Source: Herbiconiux flava (GTDB lineage: Bacteria; Actinomycetota; Actinomycetes; Actinomycetales; Microbacteriaceae). Taken from it: 64,000 nucleotides of DNA. Below, one piece after another: positions 50,528 to 59,050 of this stretch. Positions within the stretch are counted from its first letter, which is position 1; each line of letters opens with the position of its first letter. The stretch is taken from positions 3,658,001-3,722,000 of the forward strand of contig NZ_JACCBM010000001.1 in NCBI RefSeq assembly GCF_013409865.1. Reading direction: 5' to 3'. Under the pieces are notes generated by a model. The model saw only the letters and a program-made list of their open reading frames with translations, was not told the DNA's origin and searched no databases. Both the position numbers and the translations under genes were made by a program.

Positions 50528-51541
50528 ATGGCGGGTGAAGCGGATGCCCGGGTCACCGTCTCGGCGATCCTGGTCAATTGGCGCCAGCCCGAGCTCACCT
50601 CCCGGGCCGTCGCCTCACTCGAACGGCAGACCGGTCTCGCGGAGCGCGGCCTCGACCTCGCCGTCGTGATCGTCGACAACGGATCCGGCGACGGCTCGTT
50701 GGCGCTGCTGCGGGAGCGGCACCCGCAGCACCTCGTGATCGACGGCGGGCGCAACGACGGCTTCGGTGCGGGCGTGAACACGGGCATCCGTGCCCGGCCC
50801 GCCGACGTCTACGTGCTGCTCAACAACGACGCCGAGGCCGAGCCGGGCTTCGTGGCGGCGCTCGTCGACGAGCTGCGCGCGGCCGGGGGTACCGGCAACG
50901 ACCGGCGCGGTGCCGTCACCGCGCGCATCCTGCTCGCCGGCACCGACCCGCTGCTCGTCAACAGCACCGGCAACGAGATGACCCGCTCGGGCAACGGCCG
51001 CGACCGCGACTGGCTCGTGCCCGCCGCCGACGAGCACCGCCCGGCCGGCGAGGTGATGGGCTTCTCGGGCGGCGCGGCAGCGCTCGACGCGCGCGCCCTC
51101 GACGACGTGGGGCTGTTCGACGAGAGCCTGTTCATGTACTACGAGGACACCGACCTCTCCTGGCGGCTGCGGCGCGCGGGCTGGAGCATCCGCTACTCCC
51201 CCGACGCCGTCGTGCACCACGCGCACGCCGCCTCCTCGGGCACGGGCAGCGACGTCTTCCGCTTCAGCAACGAGCGCAACCGGATGCTCGTGGCCCTCCG
51301 CCACGCGCCGGCCCCCGTCGCTCTCACCGCCGTCGCCCGCACCGCGGCCGGCACCCTGCGCGCCCTGCTCGCCGTGGCGCGCACCCCCTCGCCGGAGCAC
51401 CGCGCCGACGCCCGACGGCGCCTGCGCTCGTTCGGCTCGGCCCTGCGTCTGACCCCGGCGAACCTCGCCCTCCGGGTGCGGATCGACCGTGCCGCCCGGG
51501 TGCCGCGGCGGGCCGTCGCCGCCTTCCTGGTCGCCGAGTGA
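50528..51541 (+). CDS. GT2 family glycosyltransferase (rhamnosyltransferase-like)
   Basis: Protein of 337 residues, 16 bases after the ATPase. It shows VSAILVNWRQPELTSRAVASL, VVIVDNGSGDGSLALL, LLNNDAEAEP and LFMYYEDTDLSWRLRRAGWS, the layout of GT2 rhamnosyltransferases in which the ED(T/V)D motif carries the catalytic base. The last 90 residues are rich in Arg and Ala and may bind the membrane surface. It probably extends the glycan moved by the adjacent ABC exporter. Confidence 0.88.
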   Translation: MAGEADARVTVSAILVNWRQPELTSRAVASLERQTGLAERGLDLAVVIVDNGSGDGSLALLRERHPQHLVIDGGRNDGFGAGVNTGIRARPADVYVLLNNDAEAEPGFVAALVDELRAAGGTGNDRRGAVTARILLAGTDPLLVNSTGNEMTRSGNGRDRDWLVPAADEHRPAGEVMGFSGGAAALDARALDDVGLFDESLFMYYEDTDLSWRLRRAGWSIRYSPDAVVHHAHAASSGTGSDVFRFSNERNRMLVALRHAPAPVALTAVARTAAGTLRALLAVARTPSPEHRADARRRLRSFGSALRLTPANLALRVRIDRAARVPRRAVAAFLVAE

Positions 51542-51557
51542 GCCGCGGGGCGGCGGG

Positions 51558-51563
51558 TATGCT
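51558..51563 (+). promoter_or_regulatory. Putative -10 box of the GT4 / wbbL operon
   Basis: TATGCT in the 71-base gap after the GT2 gene. Transcription from about 51570 would give a leader of about 43 bases with the AGGA motif at 51602-51605. Confidence 0.35.
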
Positions 51564-51612
51564 GGAGGCTGCCTCCGGGCGCCCCTCCCGGAACGAGACC
51601 TAGGACAGCGTG

Positions 51613-52794
51613 GTGAGCACTCAGATCCCAGTCCTCCTCGACGCGACGAGCCTGCCGCCGTCGTGGGGCGGAGTCGCCCGCTACATCGAGGGGTTGCTGA
51701 CGGGCCTCGGCGAGCTCGGGGTGTCGCTCGACGTCGTCGTGAAGCCCGGTGACCTCGAGCGCCTGCGCACCGCGGCGCCCGGCCACCGCTACCACGCGGG
51801 CCCCCCCTCGCTCGCGAAGCGCCCCGTGCGCCTGCTCTGGGAGCAGCTCGGCCTGCCCCGCCTGGCCGCCCGGTTGGGGGTATCGGCCATCCACTCGCCG
51901 CACTACACCTTCCCCCTCGCCACCCGGCGGGCCCGGGTCGTCACCCTGCACGACGCCACCTTCTTCACCGACCCCGGCGTGCACTCGCGCCTGAAGCGCA
52001 CCTTCTTCACGAGCTGGACGCGATGGGCGGGGCGTCGCGCCGACGCCCTCGTGGCGCCGAGCCGGGCCACCGCGCAGGCGGTGCGCGACGCGGTCGCCGT
52101 GCGCCCCGAGATCCGGGTGGCGTACCTCGGGGTCGACCCCGCGGTCTTCCGCCCGCCCGCACCCGCCGCCGTCGAGGCCTTCGCTGCCGCGCACGGCCTG
52201 GGCACCGGCGACGACAGCGGCAACGGCAGCAGCGGCGACGGCTGGATCGCCTTCCTCGGCACCATCGAGCCGCGCAAGAACGTGCCCGCCCTGCTCGCCG
52301 CCTACGCGAGCCTCCGCGCCGAGCGCAGCGGCCGCGGCCTCGCGACCCCCGCCCTCGTGCTCTCGGGCTCCCGCGGCTGGGACGAGGAGGCCGCACGCCT
52401 GCTCGACACCCCGCGCGACGGCGTGACCGAGGCCGGCTACCTCCCGCTCGACGAGCTCGGCGCCTTCCTCGGCGGCGCCACCGTCGTCGCCTACCCCTCG
52501 CTCGGCGAGGGCTTCGGCCTGCCCGTGCTCGAGGCGATGGCCAGCGGCGGCACGGTGCTCACCACCGATCGCCTCTCCATCCCCGAGGTCGGCGGCGACG
52601 CCGTGGCCTACACCGAGCCGGATGCGCGGTCGATCGCCGAGGCCCTCGGCCGGCTGCTCGAGGAGCCGGGGCGCCGCGCGGAGCTGTCCGGTGCCGCCCT
52701 CCGGCGTTCGCGCGAGTTCACCTGGGCCGCCTGCGCACGGGTGCACCTCGACGCCTACGCCGATGCGGGTGTCGCGACGGGGGTGGCCGCGTGA
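51613..52794 (+). CDS. GT4 family glycosyltransferase (mannosyltransferase-like)
   Basis: Protein of 393 residues from GTG 51613 (AGGA seven bases upstream; a GTG at 51610 is the alternative). The GT-B fold begins IPVLLDATSLPPSWGGVARYIEGLL; the middle has SRATAQAVRDAV, IAFLGTIEPRKNVPALLAAY, and the donor-binding Glu element YPSLGEGFGLPVLEAMASGG. These are standard GT4 mannosyl/rhamnosyl-transferase motifs. It is cytoplasmic and likely acts early in chain assembly. The stop overlaps the wbbL start (GTGA). Confidence 0.9.
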   Translation: MSTQIPVLLDATSLPPSWGGVARYIEGLLTGLGELGVSLDVVVKPGDLERLRTAAPGHRYHAGPPSLAKRPVRLLWEQLGLPRLAARLGVSAIHSPHYTFPLATRRARVVTLHDATFFTDPGVHSRLKRTFFTSWTRWAGRRADALVAPSRATAQAVRDAVAVRPEIRVAYLGVDPAVFRPPAPAAVEAFAAAHGLGTGDDSGNGSSGDGWIAFLGTIEPRKNVPALLAAYASLRAERSGRGLATPALVLSGSRGWDEEAARLLDTPRDGVTEAGYLPLDELGAFLGGATVVAYPSLGEGFGLPVLEAMASGGTVLTTDRLSIPEVGGDAVAYTEPDARSIAEALGRLLEEPGRRAELSGAALRRSREFTWAACARVHLDAYADAGVATGVAA

Positions 52795-53681
52795 CGGCGC
52801 AGCGCGCATCCGGAGCCCGCCCCCGCATCGCGGTGGTGACCGTCAGCTACGACTCGGCCGCCGTGCTGGGGCCGTTCCTCGACTCGGTGCCGGCCGCCGC
52901 GGCGCGCACCGAGCTCGACGTGGTCGTGGCCGACAACAAGCCGGGCTCCCCCGCCCGTGCCGAGGTCGAGCGCCTGGTCGCCGACGCCGGCGGCCGCTAC
53001 CTGCCGATGACGGGCAACGTGGGCTACGGGCACGCGATCAACGAGGCCGTCGCCTCGCTGGGCGGCGACCACGAGTTCGTGCTCGTCTCGAACCCCGACG
53101 TGGTGCTGGCGCCCGGCTCGGTCGACGTGCTCGTCGACACCATGCTCGAGCTCGACGACGCCGGCGCGATCGGCCCGAAGATCCTCGAGAGCGACGGCAG
53201 CGCCTACCCCTCCGCGCGATCGGTCCCCTCGATCCGAAACGGCATCGGGCACGCGCTGTTCGCCAATGTCTGGCCGGCCAACCCGTGGACGCGGTCGTAC
53301 CGCCTCGAGATCGGCGAGAACCCCGTGCGCCGCGACGCGGGCTGGCTCTCGGGGTCCTGCTTCCTCGTGCGGAGGGAGGTGTTCGACGCCCTCGGGGGCT
53401 TCGACACCGGCTACTTCATGTACTTCGAGGACGTCGACCTCGGCTACCGCATCGGCCAGGCGGGGTGGCGGAACGTCTACGAGCCGGCCGCCGAGGTGCT
53501 GCACACCGGCGCGCACTCCACCACCACGGAGTCGGCGCGCATGCTGCAGGCGCACCACGACAGCGCCAAGCGCTTCCTCGCCAAGAAGTACTCGGGGCCG
53601 CTCTGGTGGCCGCTCCGCGCCGTGCTGTCGCTCGGCCTCGGCGTGCGCTCGGCGTTCGTGCGGCGGCGCTCGGCGCACTGA
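52791..53681 (+). CDS. wbbL: WbbL-like rhamnosyltransferase (GT2)
   Basis: Protein of 296 residues starting at GTG 52791 within a GTGA overlap. It closely follows mycobacterial WbbL: IAVVTVSYDSAAVLGPFLDS, NVGYGHAINEAVA, VSNPDVVLAPGS, SAYPSARSVPSIRNGIGHA, GWLSGSCFLVRREVFDALGGFD and YFMYFEDVDLGYRIGQAGW. WbbL adds L-rhamnose from dTDP-rhamnose to GlcNAc-diphospho-polyprenol, the linker step of arabinogalactan. This family is not expected to make mycolyl-arabinogalactan, so the same linker may carry a different wall glycan. rfbA and rfbC lie 5 kb away on the other strand. Confidence 0.88.
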   Translation: MTAQRASGARPRIAVVTVSYDSAAVLGPFLDSVPAAAARTELDVVVADNKPGSPARAEVERLVADAGGRYLPMTGNVGYGHAINEAVASLGGDHEFVLVSNPDVVLAPGSVDVLVDTMLELDDAGAIGPKILESDGSAYPSARSVPSIRNGIGHALFANVWPANPWTRSYRLEIGENPVRRDAGWLSGSCFLVRREVFDALGGFDTGYFMYFEDVDLGYRIGQAGWRNVYEPAAEVLHTGAHSTTTESARMLQAHHDSAKRFLAKKYSGPLWWPLRAVLSLGLGVRSAFVRRRSAH

Positions 53682-53690
53682 GCGCCAACT

Positions 53691-53726
53691 CTGCGCCTCT
53701 CCCCGCCTCTGCGCCTCTCCCCGCCT
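53691..53726. repeat. Exact 18-base tandem duplication before the GT2/coiled-coil gene
   Basis: Two identical copies of CTGCGCCTCTCCCCGCCT lie in the 116-base gap between wbbL and the next gene, upstream of a TAGGGT box at 53752. Function unknown; it could alter promoter activity or be a neutral expansion. Confidence 0.85.
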
Positions 53727-53751
53727 CCGGTCCTGCTCGGGGCGCGTTCGC

Positions 53752-53757
53752 TAGGGT
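53752..53757 (+). promoter_or_regulatory. Putative -10 box of the GT2/coiled-coil gene
   Basis: TAGGGT, followed by a leader of about 33 bases carrying the GGAGAT ribosome site (53785-53790) before GTG 53798. Confidence 0.35.
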
Positions 53758-53797
53758 GGAGGCTGGACGAACCCGACCAGAGATGGAGATCCGCCCG

Positions 53798-55003
53798 GTG
53801 AAGCTCGCAATGACCCTGATGGTGCGCGACGAAGCGGACATCATCGGGCCCATGATCGACCACCACCTCGCGCAGGGTGTCGACATCCTGATCGTCACCG
53901 ACAACGGTTCGGGCGACGGCACCGCCGAGATCCTGCAGCGCTACGCCGACGAGGGGCGCATCGAGCTGCGGCACGACCCGGTGCACCGCAAGCAGCAGAG
54001 CCCCGTCGTCACCCGCATGGCCCGCGACGCCGCCGCGCTGCACGGCGCCGACTGGGTGATCAACGCCGACGCCGACGAGTTCTTCGCGCCCGTCGACCGC
54101 TCGCTCACGCTGCACCAGGTGTTCGAGCGACTCGACCCCGCCATCCGCTCCTTCCTCGTGCCCGTCACGAACCTCACCGGCACAGCCGCCGAGGCGGGCA
54201 CCGGCTTCGACCGGCTGGTCTACCGCGACCACCGTCCCGTCGAGCAGCTGCGCGCCACCGGCCTCCGCGACCACCCCACGGCCGACGCGGTGCACGTGGG
54301 CGACCCCGAGGTCGACGTCATCCAGGGCAACCACTTCGTCAGCATCGCCTCGGCCGGCCTGCCGCCCGAGGAGCTCGCCATCGAGGTGCTGCACCTGCCC
54401 TGGCGCTCCTGGGCCCAGTACCGGCACAAGGTCGAGGTCTCGGGCCGCGCCTACGACGAGAACCCCGAGCTCACCCCGAGCCCGAACCACCACGGCATGC
54501 GCGACTACCGGCGCCTGCAGTCGGGCGCGCTGCTGCCGTTCTACCTCCTGCGCCACCCCGATGAGCGCGAGCTCGCCGAGGGCGTCGCCGCCGGCCACTT
54601 CGTCGAAGAGCGGATGCTCGCCGGCACGCTCGCGTCCCCCGTCGCCGACGTGCCCTTCGATCCGGCCCTGCTCGAGCGCTTCCGCGAGTTCGCGCCTGCC
54701 CTCCGGGACGCCGAGGCGCGCGGCTTCAGCCTGCTCACCTCGGTGGAGGAGCGCCTCCGGTTGAGCGAGGAGGAGAGCGCCCGCGCCCTGGAGACCCTCG
54801 AGGCCGAGCTGCGCGGCGAGATCAACGCCGCGAGCGACCGGCTGGGTGCCGTCGACCACGAGCGGCGGCTGGCCCAGGAGGAGCTCGCGCTCACCCGGGC
54901 GCACGCGGCATCGCTCGAGGCCGAGATCGCGCGTCTGCGGCACCGGCCCGAGGTGCGGGTGGCGAACCGGCTGCGGCGGGCGCTGCCGGGCAGCAGGGGC
55001 TGA
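53798..55003 (+). CDS. Glycosyltransferase (GT2-like) with C-terminal coiled coil
   Basis: Protein of 401 residues from GTG 53798, chosen because GGAGAT lies seven bases upstream; ATG 53783 is an alternative. The enzyme part (about 1-250) reads LAMTLMVRDEADIIGPMIDHHLAQGVDI, VTDNGSGDGTAEIL, NADADEFF, and a His-rich segment, typical of GT2 proteins related to GT92 enzymes. Residues about 310-380 form a coiled coil (EERLRLSEEESARALETLEAEL and onward), ending in a basic tail RVANRLRRALPG. The coiled coil could measure chain length or anchor it to partners. Confidence 0.82.
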   Translation: MKLAMTLMVRDEADIIGPMIDHHLAQGVDILIVTDNGSGDGTAEILQRYADEGRIELRHDPVHRKQQSPVVTRMARDAAALHGADWVINADADEFFAPVDRSLTLHQVFERLDPAIRSFLVPVTNLTGTAAEAGTGFDRLVYRDHRPVEQLRATGLRDHPTADAVHVGDPEVDVIQGNHFVSIASAGLPPEELAIEVLHLPWRSWAQYRHKVEVSGRAYDENPELTPSPNHHGMRDYRRLQSGALLPFYLLRHPDERELAEGVAAGHFVEERMLAGTLASPVADVPFDPALLERFREFAPALRDAEARGFSLLTSVEERLRLSEEESARALETLEAELRGEINAASDRLGAVDHERRLAQEELALTRAHAASLEAEIARLRHRPEVRVANRLRRALPGSRG

Positions 55004-55030
55004 CTCCGGCTCTCGCGCCAGGCGTGAGCT

Positions 55031-55096
55031 CGCGCAGGCCGCCAGCGCGCGCAGGCCGACAGCCGGTGCCGGCCGTCAGCTCGCGCAGGCCGTCAG
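55031..55096. repeat. Degenerate CGCGCAGGCCG repeat at the 3' end of the protease gene
   Basis: Three copies of CGCGCAGGCCGNCAG occur at 55031-55045, 55048-55062 and 55082-55096. The last copy encodes the C-terminus of the protease protein and the others follow its stop, suggesting duplication of the gene's end. Confidence 0.7.
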
Positions 55097-57466
55097 GCCG
55101 GCCACTCCCGCGCCGAGCGTGTCGGCTCCGCCGAGCAGCACCACCTTGGTCGCCTTCAACGCGCCGATGTCGGCGATCACGCCACGGGGCACGCAGTCGC
55201 GCGGAACGATGTAGAGCGGCGCCTTGGTGAGTCCGGCCAGCACCCCGCCGGCCAGGGCGTCGGGGAAGTTGTAGCCCGTCGCGAGGTACACGGTGCCGCT
55301 CGTCGTGAACGCCGAGCGGTTGACCACCTGCGAGGTCGCGAAGCGGTCGTCGCCCTGCAGCCGCTGCACGGTGAGTCCGGCCCCCTTCAGCGAGGCCTCG
55401 ATGCCGGTCGAGACCGAGTAGACCCCGCCCGCGATGGCCGCCTTCGTCGTGCCCTTCGCGGCGAACAGCTGCAGGGTGGGCTGGTCGGCCGTGGCGGCCC
55501 GGCCGTCCACGAGCACGATCGGGGCGCCCTTCGACCCCGCCGCCGGGCCCGCCGAGAGCGCGTCGGGGAAGTTCGCGCCCGTGGCGGCGTAGGCCAGCGG
55601 AGCCGTGGGGAACGCGTAGTCGGCGACCGCGCGCGAGACGGCGAAGCGGTCGTCGCCGTCGATCCGGGTGGTGTCGGCGACGAGCGCCTTCAGCTGGCCG
55701 AGCACGGCGTCGTTCACGGCGAAGCGTCCGCCGACGACGACGATCTTCTGCGGCTTCAGGCGGGCGATCTCCGCCGCGACCACGGGCAGCAGCTGGTCGG
55801 TGGGCGTGAGCAGCAGCGGGCCGCCGAGCTTCACGGCCGCCGGGGCGGCGCTGAGGGCATCCGGGTAGTTGCTGCCCGCGGCCACGAAGACGACCTTGGC
55901 GGTGCCCGGGTAGGCGCGCTTCGAGATGGTCGCGGCGACGTCGTAGCGGGTGGCGCCGCCGATGCGCTCGACCGCCGGGCGGGGCAGCAGCTGGTAGCTG
56001 TCGCTCACGACCGGGGAGTAGGTCACGTCGCCCCATTTCGCGCCGACGGTGAAGGAGTGCCGGCCCGACTGCAGGTTCGAGGGGATCGGCAGCGACCAGG
56101 CGCCCTTCGAGTCGGGTGTCACGCTGAACGAGTTGCCGTCGATCGTCACGAGCACGCGGTGCCGCGGGCCGCCGTAGGCCAGGGTGCCGCGGATGCTGTC
56201 GCCGACGAAGGAGGGCCGCACGTACGTCGGCGTGGCCACCTGCACGCCGAGCTCCCAGGTGGGCAGCGCACTCGCCACGCTCGGGCTGCCGTTCGAGGTG
56301 ATCAGCGGGAAGAAGGCGCTGATCGCGTTCGGCTGGGATCCCCGGTTGCAGTTGCCGACCCAGTCGCCCGCGGTGCCGAGCCCGAAGGCCGAGTTGCCGA
56401 TCAGGGCCGAGGCGCCGCTGTCGCCCGGCAGCATGCAGACGTCGGTGAGGGTGAGGTTCACGTACTGCGGCGTGCCCGCGTGGTTGTAGACCGGGTAGGA
56501 CTCGTTGACGACGAGGATGCTCCCGCAGGTCCAGCCGGTGGTGCGGCCCGACTTGCACACCGGGGAGCCGACGATGCCGGTCGTGGCGTCCTTCACGGTG
56601 ACGGGGGTGCCGTCGCCGAGCGCTCCCGCGCCGCCGCCCCAGGTGGAGACGACGGGCCGGGTGCCCCAGGCGGGCGAGACGCCGACGGCGCCCACGTCGG
56701 CGCCGCCGCCGAACTTGTACTGGTCGGCGATCGGGGCGCCGATGATCGAGCCGCGGCTCGGCGTGCCCCCCGCCGACGACTGCTTCGACTCGTAGTAGTA
56801 GGTGCCGGCCGCGTGGTCGGGCTCGATGCAGTGGCCCGAGGTGACGAACTGCGGCTGCGGGTAGGCCTTGAAGCGGCCCGTGAAGCCGACCGAGCAGACG
56901 TAGGTGTAACCCTGGGCCAGGAACTGGAAGCCCTGACCGCCGACGATGTCGGCGAGCGCGTCGAGCTTGAGCTCGGAGAGATCGGGCTCGGCCGGGGCGC
57001 CCAGTTCGGCGGTCGCACCGAGCGACTCGACGGTGGCGGCGGCCTCCTCGTCGGCCACGTTCACGACGAGCGAGGTGCCGTCCAGGCGCGAGCCGAGCAC
57101 CTCGAGACCGCTCGCGGTGAGGGCGTCGACCACGTCGGAGGCGTCGGCCGCCGCGTTCGAGCGGGCGAGGTACTCCTCGGGGGTCTCGCCGAGGTCGCGC
57201 TGCACGGCCTCCGTCAGCTCGTCGGGGAGCTCGGCCGCCTCGGCCGAATAGGAGGCGGCGTCGTAGGCGGACATGGTCGGCGCGTCGGCCGGGAGCTCGA
57301 CGGTGTCGCCGGCCTCGGCGTCGGGACGCGCATCCGGAGCCGGGGTCGACGTCGTGGGCGGCGGCAGCGTGTCGGCCGAGGCCGTGGCCGCCGGGGCCAC
57401 GAGGAGCGTGCCGGCCACGAGGGCGGCGGCGAGGAGCGCGAGCGGGGAGCGGACGGGGCGGGGCAC
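55076..57466 (-). CDS. Secreted trypsin-like serine protease with three cell-wall-binding repeats
   Basis: Protein of 796 residues. A signal peptide (LALLAAALVAGTLLVAPAATASA) is followed by a propeptide-like region (about 55-170) and an S1 protease domain of streptogrisin type with the full triad His212 (TSGHC), Asp257 and Ser350 (PGDSGAS). Paired Cys (CSVGF/GHC and CKSG/WTCG) fit disulfides. A beta segment (about 415-510) leads to three CW_binding_2 repeats (about 530-795), each with R(I/L)xGxxR(Y/F) and PDAL. The protein probably stays on the wall and cleaves extracellular proteins. It is unrelated to the sugar genes around it in function. Confidence 0.9.
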   Translation of the reverse strand: MPRPVRSPLALLAAALVAGTLLVAPAATASADTLPPPTTSTPAPDARPDAEAGDTVELPADAPTMSAYDAASYSAEAAELPDELTEAVQRDLGETPEEYLARSNAAADASDVVDALTASGLEVLGSRLDGTSLVVNVADEEAAATVESLGATAELGAPAEPDLSELKLDALADIVGGQGFQFLAQGYTYVCSVGFTGRFKAYPQPQFVTSGHCIEPDHAAGTYYYESKQSSAGGTPSRGSIIGAPIADQYKFGGGADVGAVGVSPAWGTRPVVSTWGGGAGALGDGTPVTVKDATTGIVGSPVCKSGRTTGWTCGSILVVNESYPVYNHAGTPQYVNLTLTDVCMLPGDSGASALIGNSAFGLGTAGDWVGNCNRGSQPNAISAFFPLITSNGSPSVASALPTWELGVQVATPTYVRPSFVGDSIRGTLAYGGPRHRVLVTIDGNSFSVTPDSKGAWSLPIPSNLQSGRHSFTVGAKWGDVTYSPVVSDSYQLLPRPAVERIGGATRYDVAATISKRAYPGTAKVVFVAAGSNYPDALSAAPAAVKLGGPLLLTPTDQLLPVVAAEIARLKPQKIVVVGGRFAVNDAVLGQLKALVADTTRIDGDDRFAVSRAVADYAFPTAPLAYAATGANFPDALSAGPAAGSKGAPIVLVDGRAATADQPTLQLFAAKGTTKAAIAGGVYSVSTGIEASLKGAGLTVQRLQGDDRFATSQVVNRSAFTTSGTVYLATGYNFPDALAGGVLAGLTKAPLYIVPRDCVPRGVIADIGALKATKVVLLGGADTLGAGVAGLTACAS

Positions 57467-57549
57467 CCCTTCACGCTACGGGGCGCACCCCGCACCGCCC
57501 GGCTGCGACTCGCGCGCCGCCGGGCGGATACCGGCCGGGTGGGCCCGCG

Positions 57550-58422
57550 TCAGCCCTCTTCGCTGGCGATCAGCGTCTGCAGGTACGCGCCGTAGCCGCT
57601 CTTGACCAGCGGGGCCGCGAGCTTCGCGAGTTGCTCGGAGTCGATCCAGCCGGCCCGCCACGCGATCTCCTCGATGCAGCCGATCTTGAAGCCCTGACGG
57701 TCCTCGATCACGCGCACGTACTCGGAGGCCTGCATCATCGACTCGAAGGTGCCCGTGTCGAGCCACGCCGTGCCGCGCTCGAGCACCTGCACGTGCAGGT
57801 CGCCGCGCTCGAGGTAGCGCTCGTTCACCGTCGAGATCTCGAGCTCGCCGCGCGCGCTCGGCTCGATCGACTTCGCGATCGCCACCACGTCGTTGTCGTA
57901 GAAGTACAGGCCCGGCACCGCGTAGTTCGACTTCGGATGCTCGGGCTTCTCCTCGATCGACAGCGCCGTGAAGTCGTCGTCGAACTCGACCACGCCGTAG
58001 GCGCGCGGCTCGGCCACGTGGTACGCGAAGATGCGCGCGCCCTCGAGGCTCTCGTTGCTGCGGAGCGAGGACCCGAGGCCCGCGCCGTGAAAGATGTTGT
58101 CGCCGAGCACCAGCGCGACGCTCTCGTCGCCGATGAACTCCTCGCCGATGATGAACGCCTGCGCGAGGCCGTCGGGCGAGGGCTGCACGGCGTACTCGAG
58201 CCGGATGCCCAGCTCGGAGCCGTCGCCGAGCAGCGCCTTGAACTGCTCGTTGTACTCCGGCGTGGTGATGATCAGGATCTCGTTGATGCCCGCCATCATC
58301 AGCGTCGAGAGGGGGTAGTACACCATGGGCTTGTCGTAGATCGGCATCAGCTGCTTCGAGATGCCCTTGGTGATCGGCCAGAGCCGGGTGCCCGACCCGC
58401 CCGCCAGGATGATTCCGCGCAT
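57550..58422 (-). CDS. rfbA: Glucose-1-phosphate thymidylyltransferase
   Basis: Protein of 290 residues that makes dTDP-glucose from glucose-1-phosphate and dTTP. The nucleotide loop is GGSGTRLWP near 8-16, with [33 protein letters not shown] and [13 protein letters not shown], all conserved in RmlA/RfbA. The C-terminal [18 protein letters not shown] and [12 protein letters not shown] segments are also typical. The start ATG shares one base with the rfbC stop (TGATG on the minus strand). The dTDP-glucose 4,6-dehydratase needed for the next step is not in the window. Confidence 0.96.
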   Translation of the reverse strand: MRGIILAGGSGTRLWPITKGISKQLMPIYDKPMVYYPLSTLMMAGINEILIITTPEYNEQFKALLGDGSELGIRLEYAVQPSPDGLAQAFIIGEEFIGDESVALVLGDNIFHGAGLGSSLRSNESLEGARIFAYHVAEPRAYGVVEFDDDFTALSIEEKPEHPKSNYAVPGLYFYDNDVVAIAKSIEPSARGELEISTVNERYLERGDLHVQVLERGTAWLDTGTFESMMQASEYVRVIEDRQGFKIGCIEEIAWRAGWIDSEQLAKLAAPLVKSGYGAYLQTLIASEEG

Positions 58423-59033
58423 CAGACGCCCTTCTCGCTCAGCGAGGCGTAGAACGCCCGCGCCTGGTCCCAGGTGGGGAGGATGCCGGCCTCGGCCGCC
58501 TCGGCGAGGGTCGGTGCATCCGTGTCCTTCGGGGAGAGCAGCGGCTCGCCCGCCTCGGGCGGGAACACCAGGCCGATCGCCGGGTCGCGCGGGTCGATGC
58601 CGTGCTCGCGCTCGGCGTTGAAGGTCGAGGTGACGAGGTAGCTCACGGTCGCGTCGTCGGTGAGCGCCACGAACGCGTGGCCGAGGCCCTCGCTGATGTA
58701 GATCGCGCGGCGGTCGACGTCGTCGAGCAGCACCGAGTCCCACTGGCCGAAGGTCGGCGAGCCGACCCGGATGTCGATCACGAAGTCGAGCACCGCACCG
58801 TGGGTGCAGGTGACGTACTTCGCCTGCGACGGCGGGATGTCGGCGAAGTGGATGCCGCGCACGACGCCCTTCTTCGACACGGACGTGTTCGCCTGGGCCA
58901 GGTCGAGCGGATGCCCGATGACCTCTTCGAGCTTGTCGAAGCGGTACCACTCCAGGAACACGCCACGGTCGTCGCCGAACTGCTTCGGCGTGATCTCATA
59001 GCTGTCGGGGATCGTCAATTCGCGGATCTGCAC
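58422..59033 (-). CDS. rfbC: dTDP-4-dehydrorhamnose 3,5-epimerase
   Basis: Protein of 203 residues that epimerises C3 and C5 of dTDP-4-keto-6-deoxyglucose toward L-rhamnose. The cupin fold is evident, with catalytic His62 in VVRGIHF, His119 in GLGHAFVAL and Tyr132 in VSYLVT. The family often has RGLHY; here it is RGIHF. The gene is followed by rfbA with a one-base overlap and preceded by wecE after 17 bases. dTDP-rhamnose would need rfbB and rfbD, which lie elsewhere. Confidence 0.93.
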   Translation of the reverse strand: MQIRELTIPDSYEITPKQFGDDRGVFLEWYRFDKLEEVIGHPLDLAQANTSVSKKGVVRGIHFADIPPSQAKYVTCTHGAVLDFVIDIRVGSPTFGQWDSVLLDDVDRRAIYISEGLGHAFVALTDDATVSYLVTSTFNAEREHGIDPRDPAIGLVFPPEAGEPLLSPKDTDAPTLAEAAEAGILPTWDQARAFYASLSEKGV

Positions 59034-59050
59034 GGGGAGAGTCTAACGAA

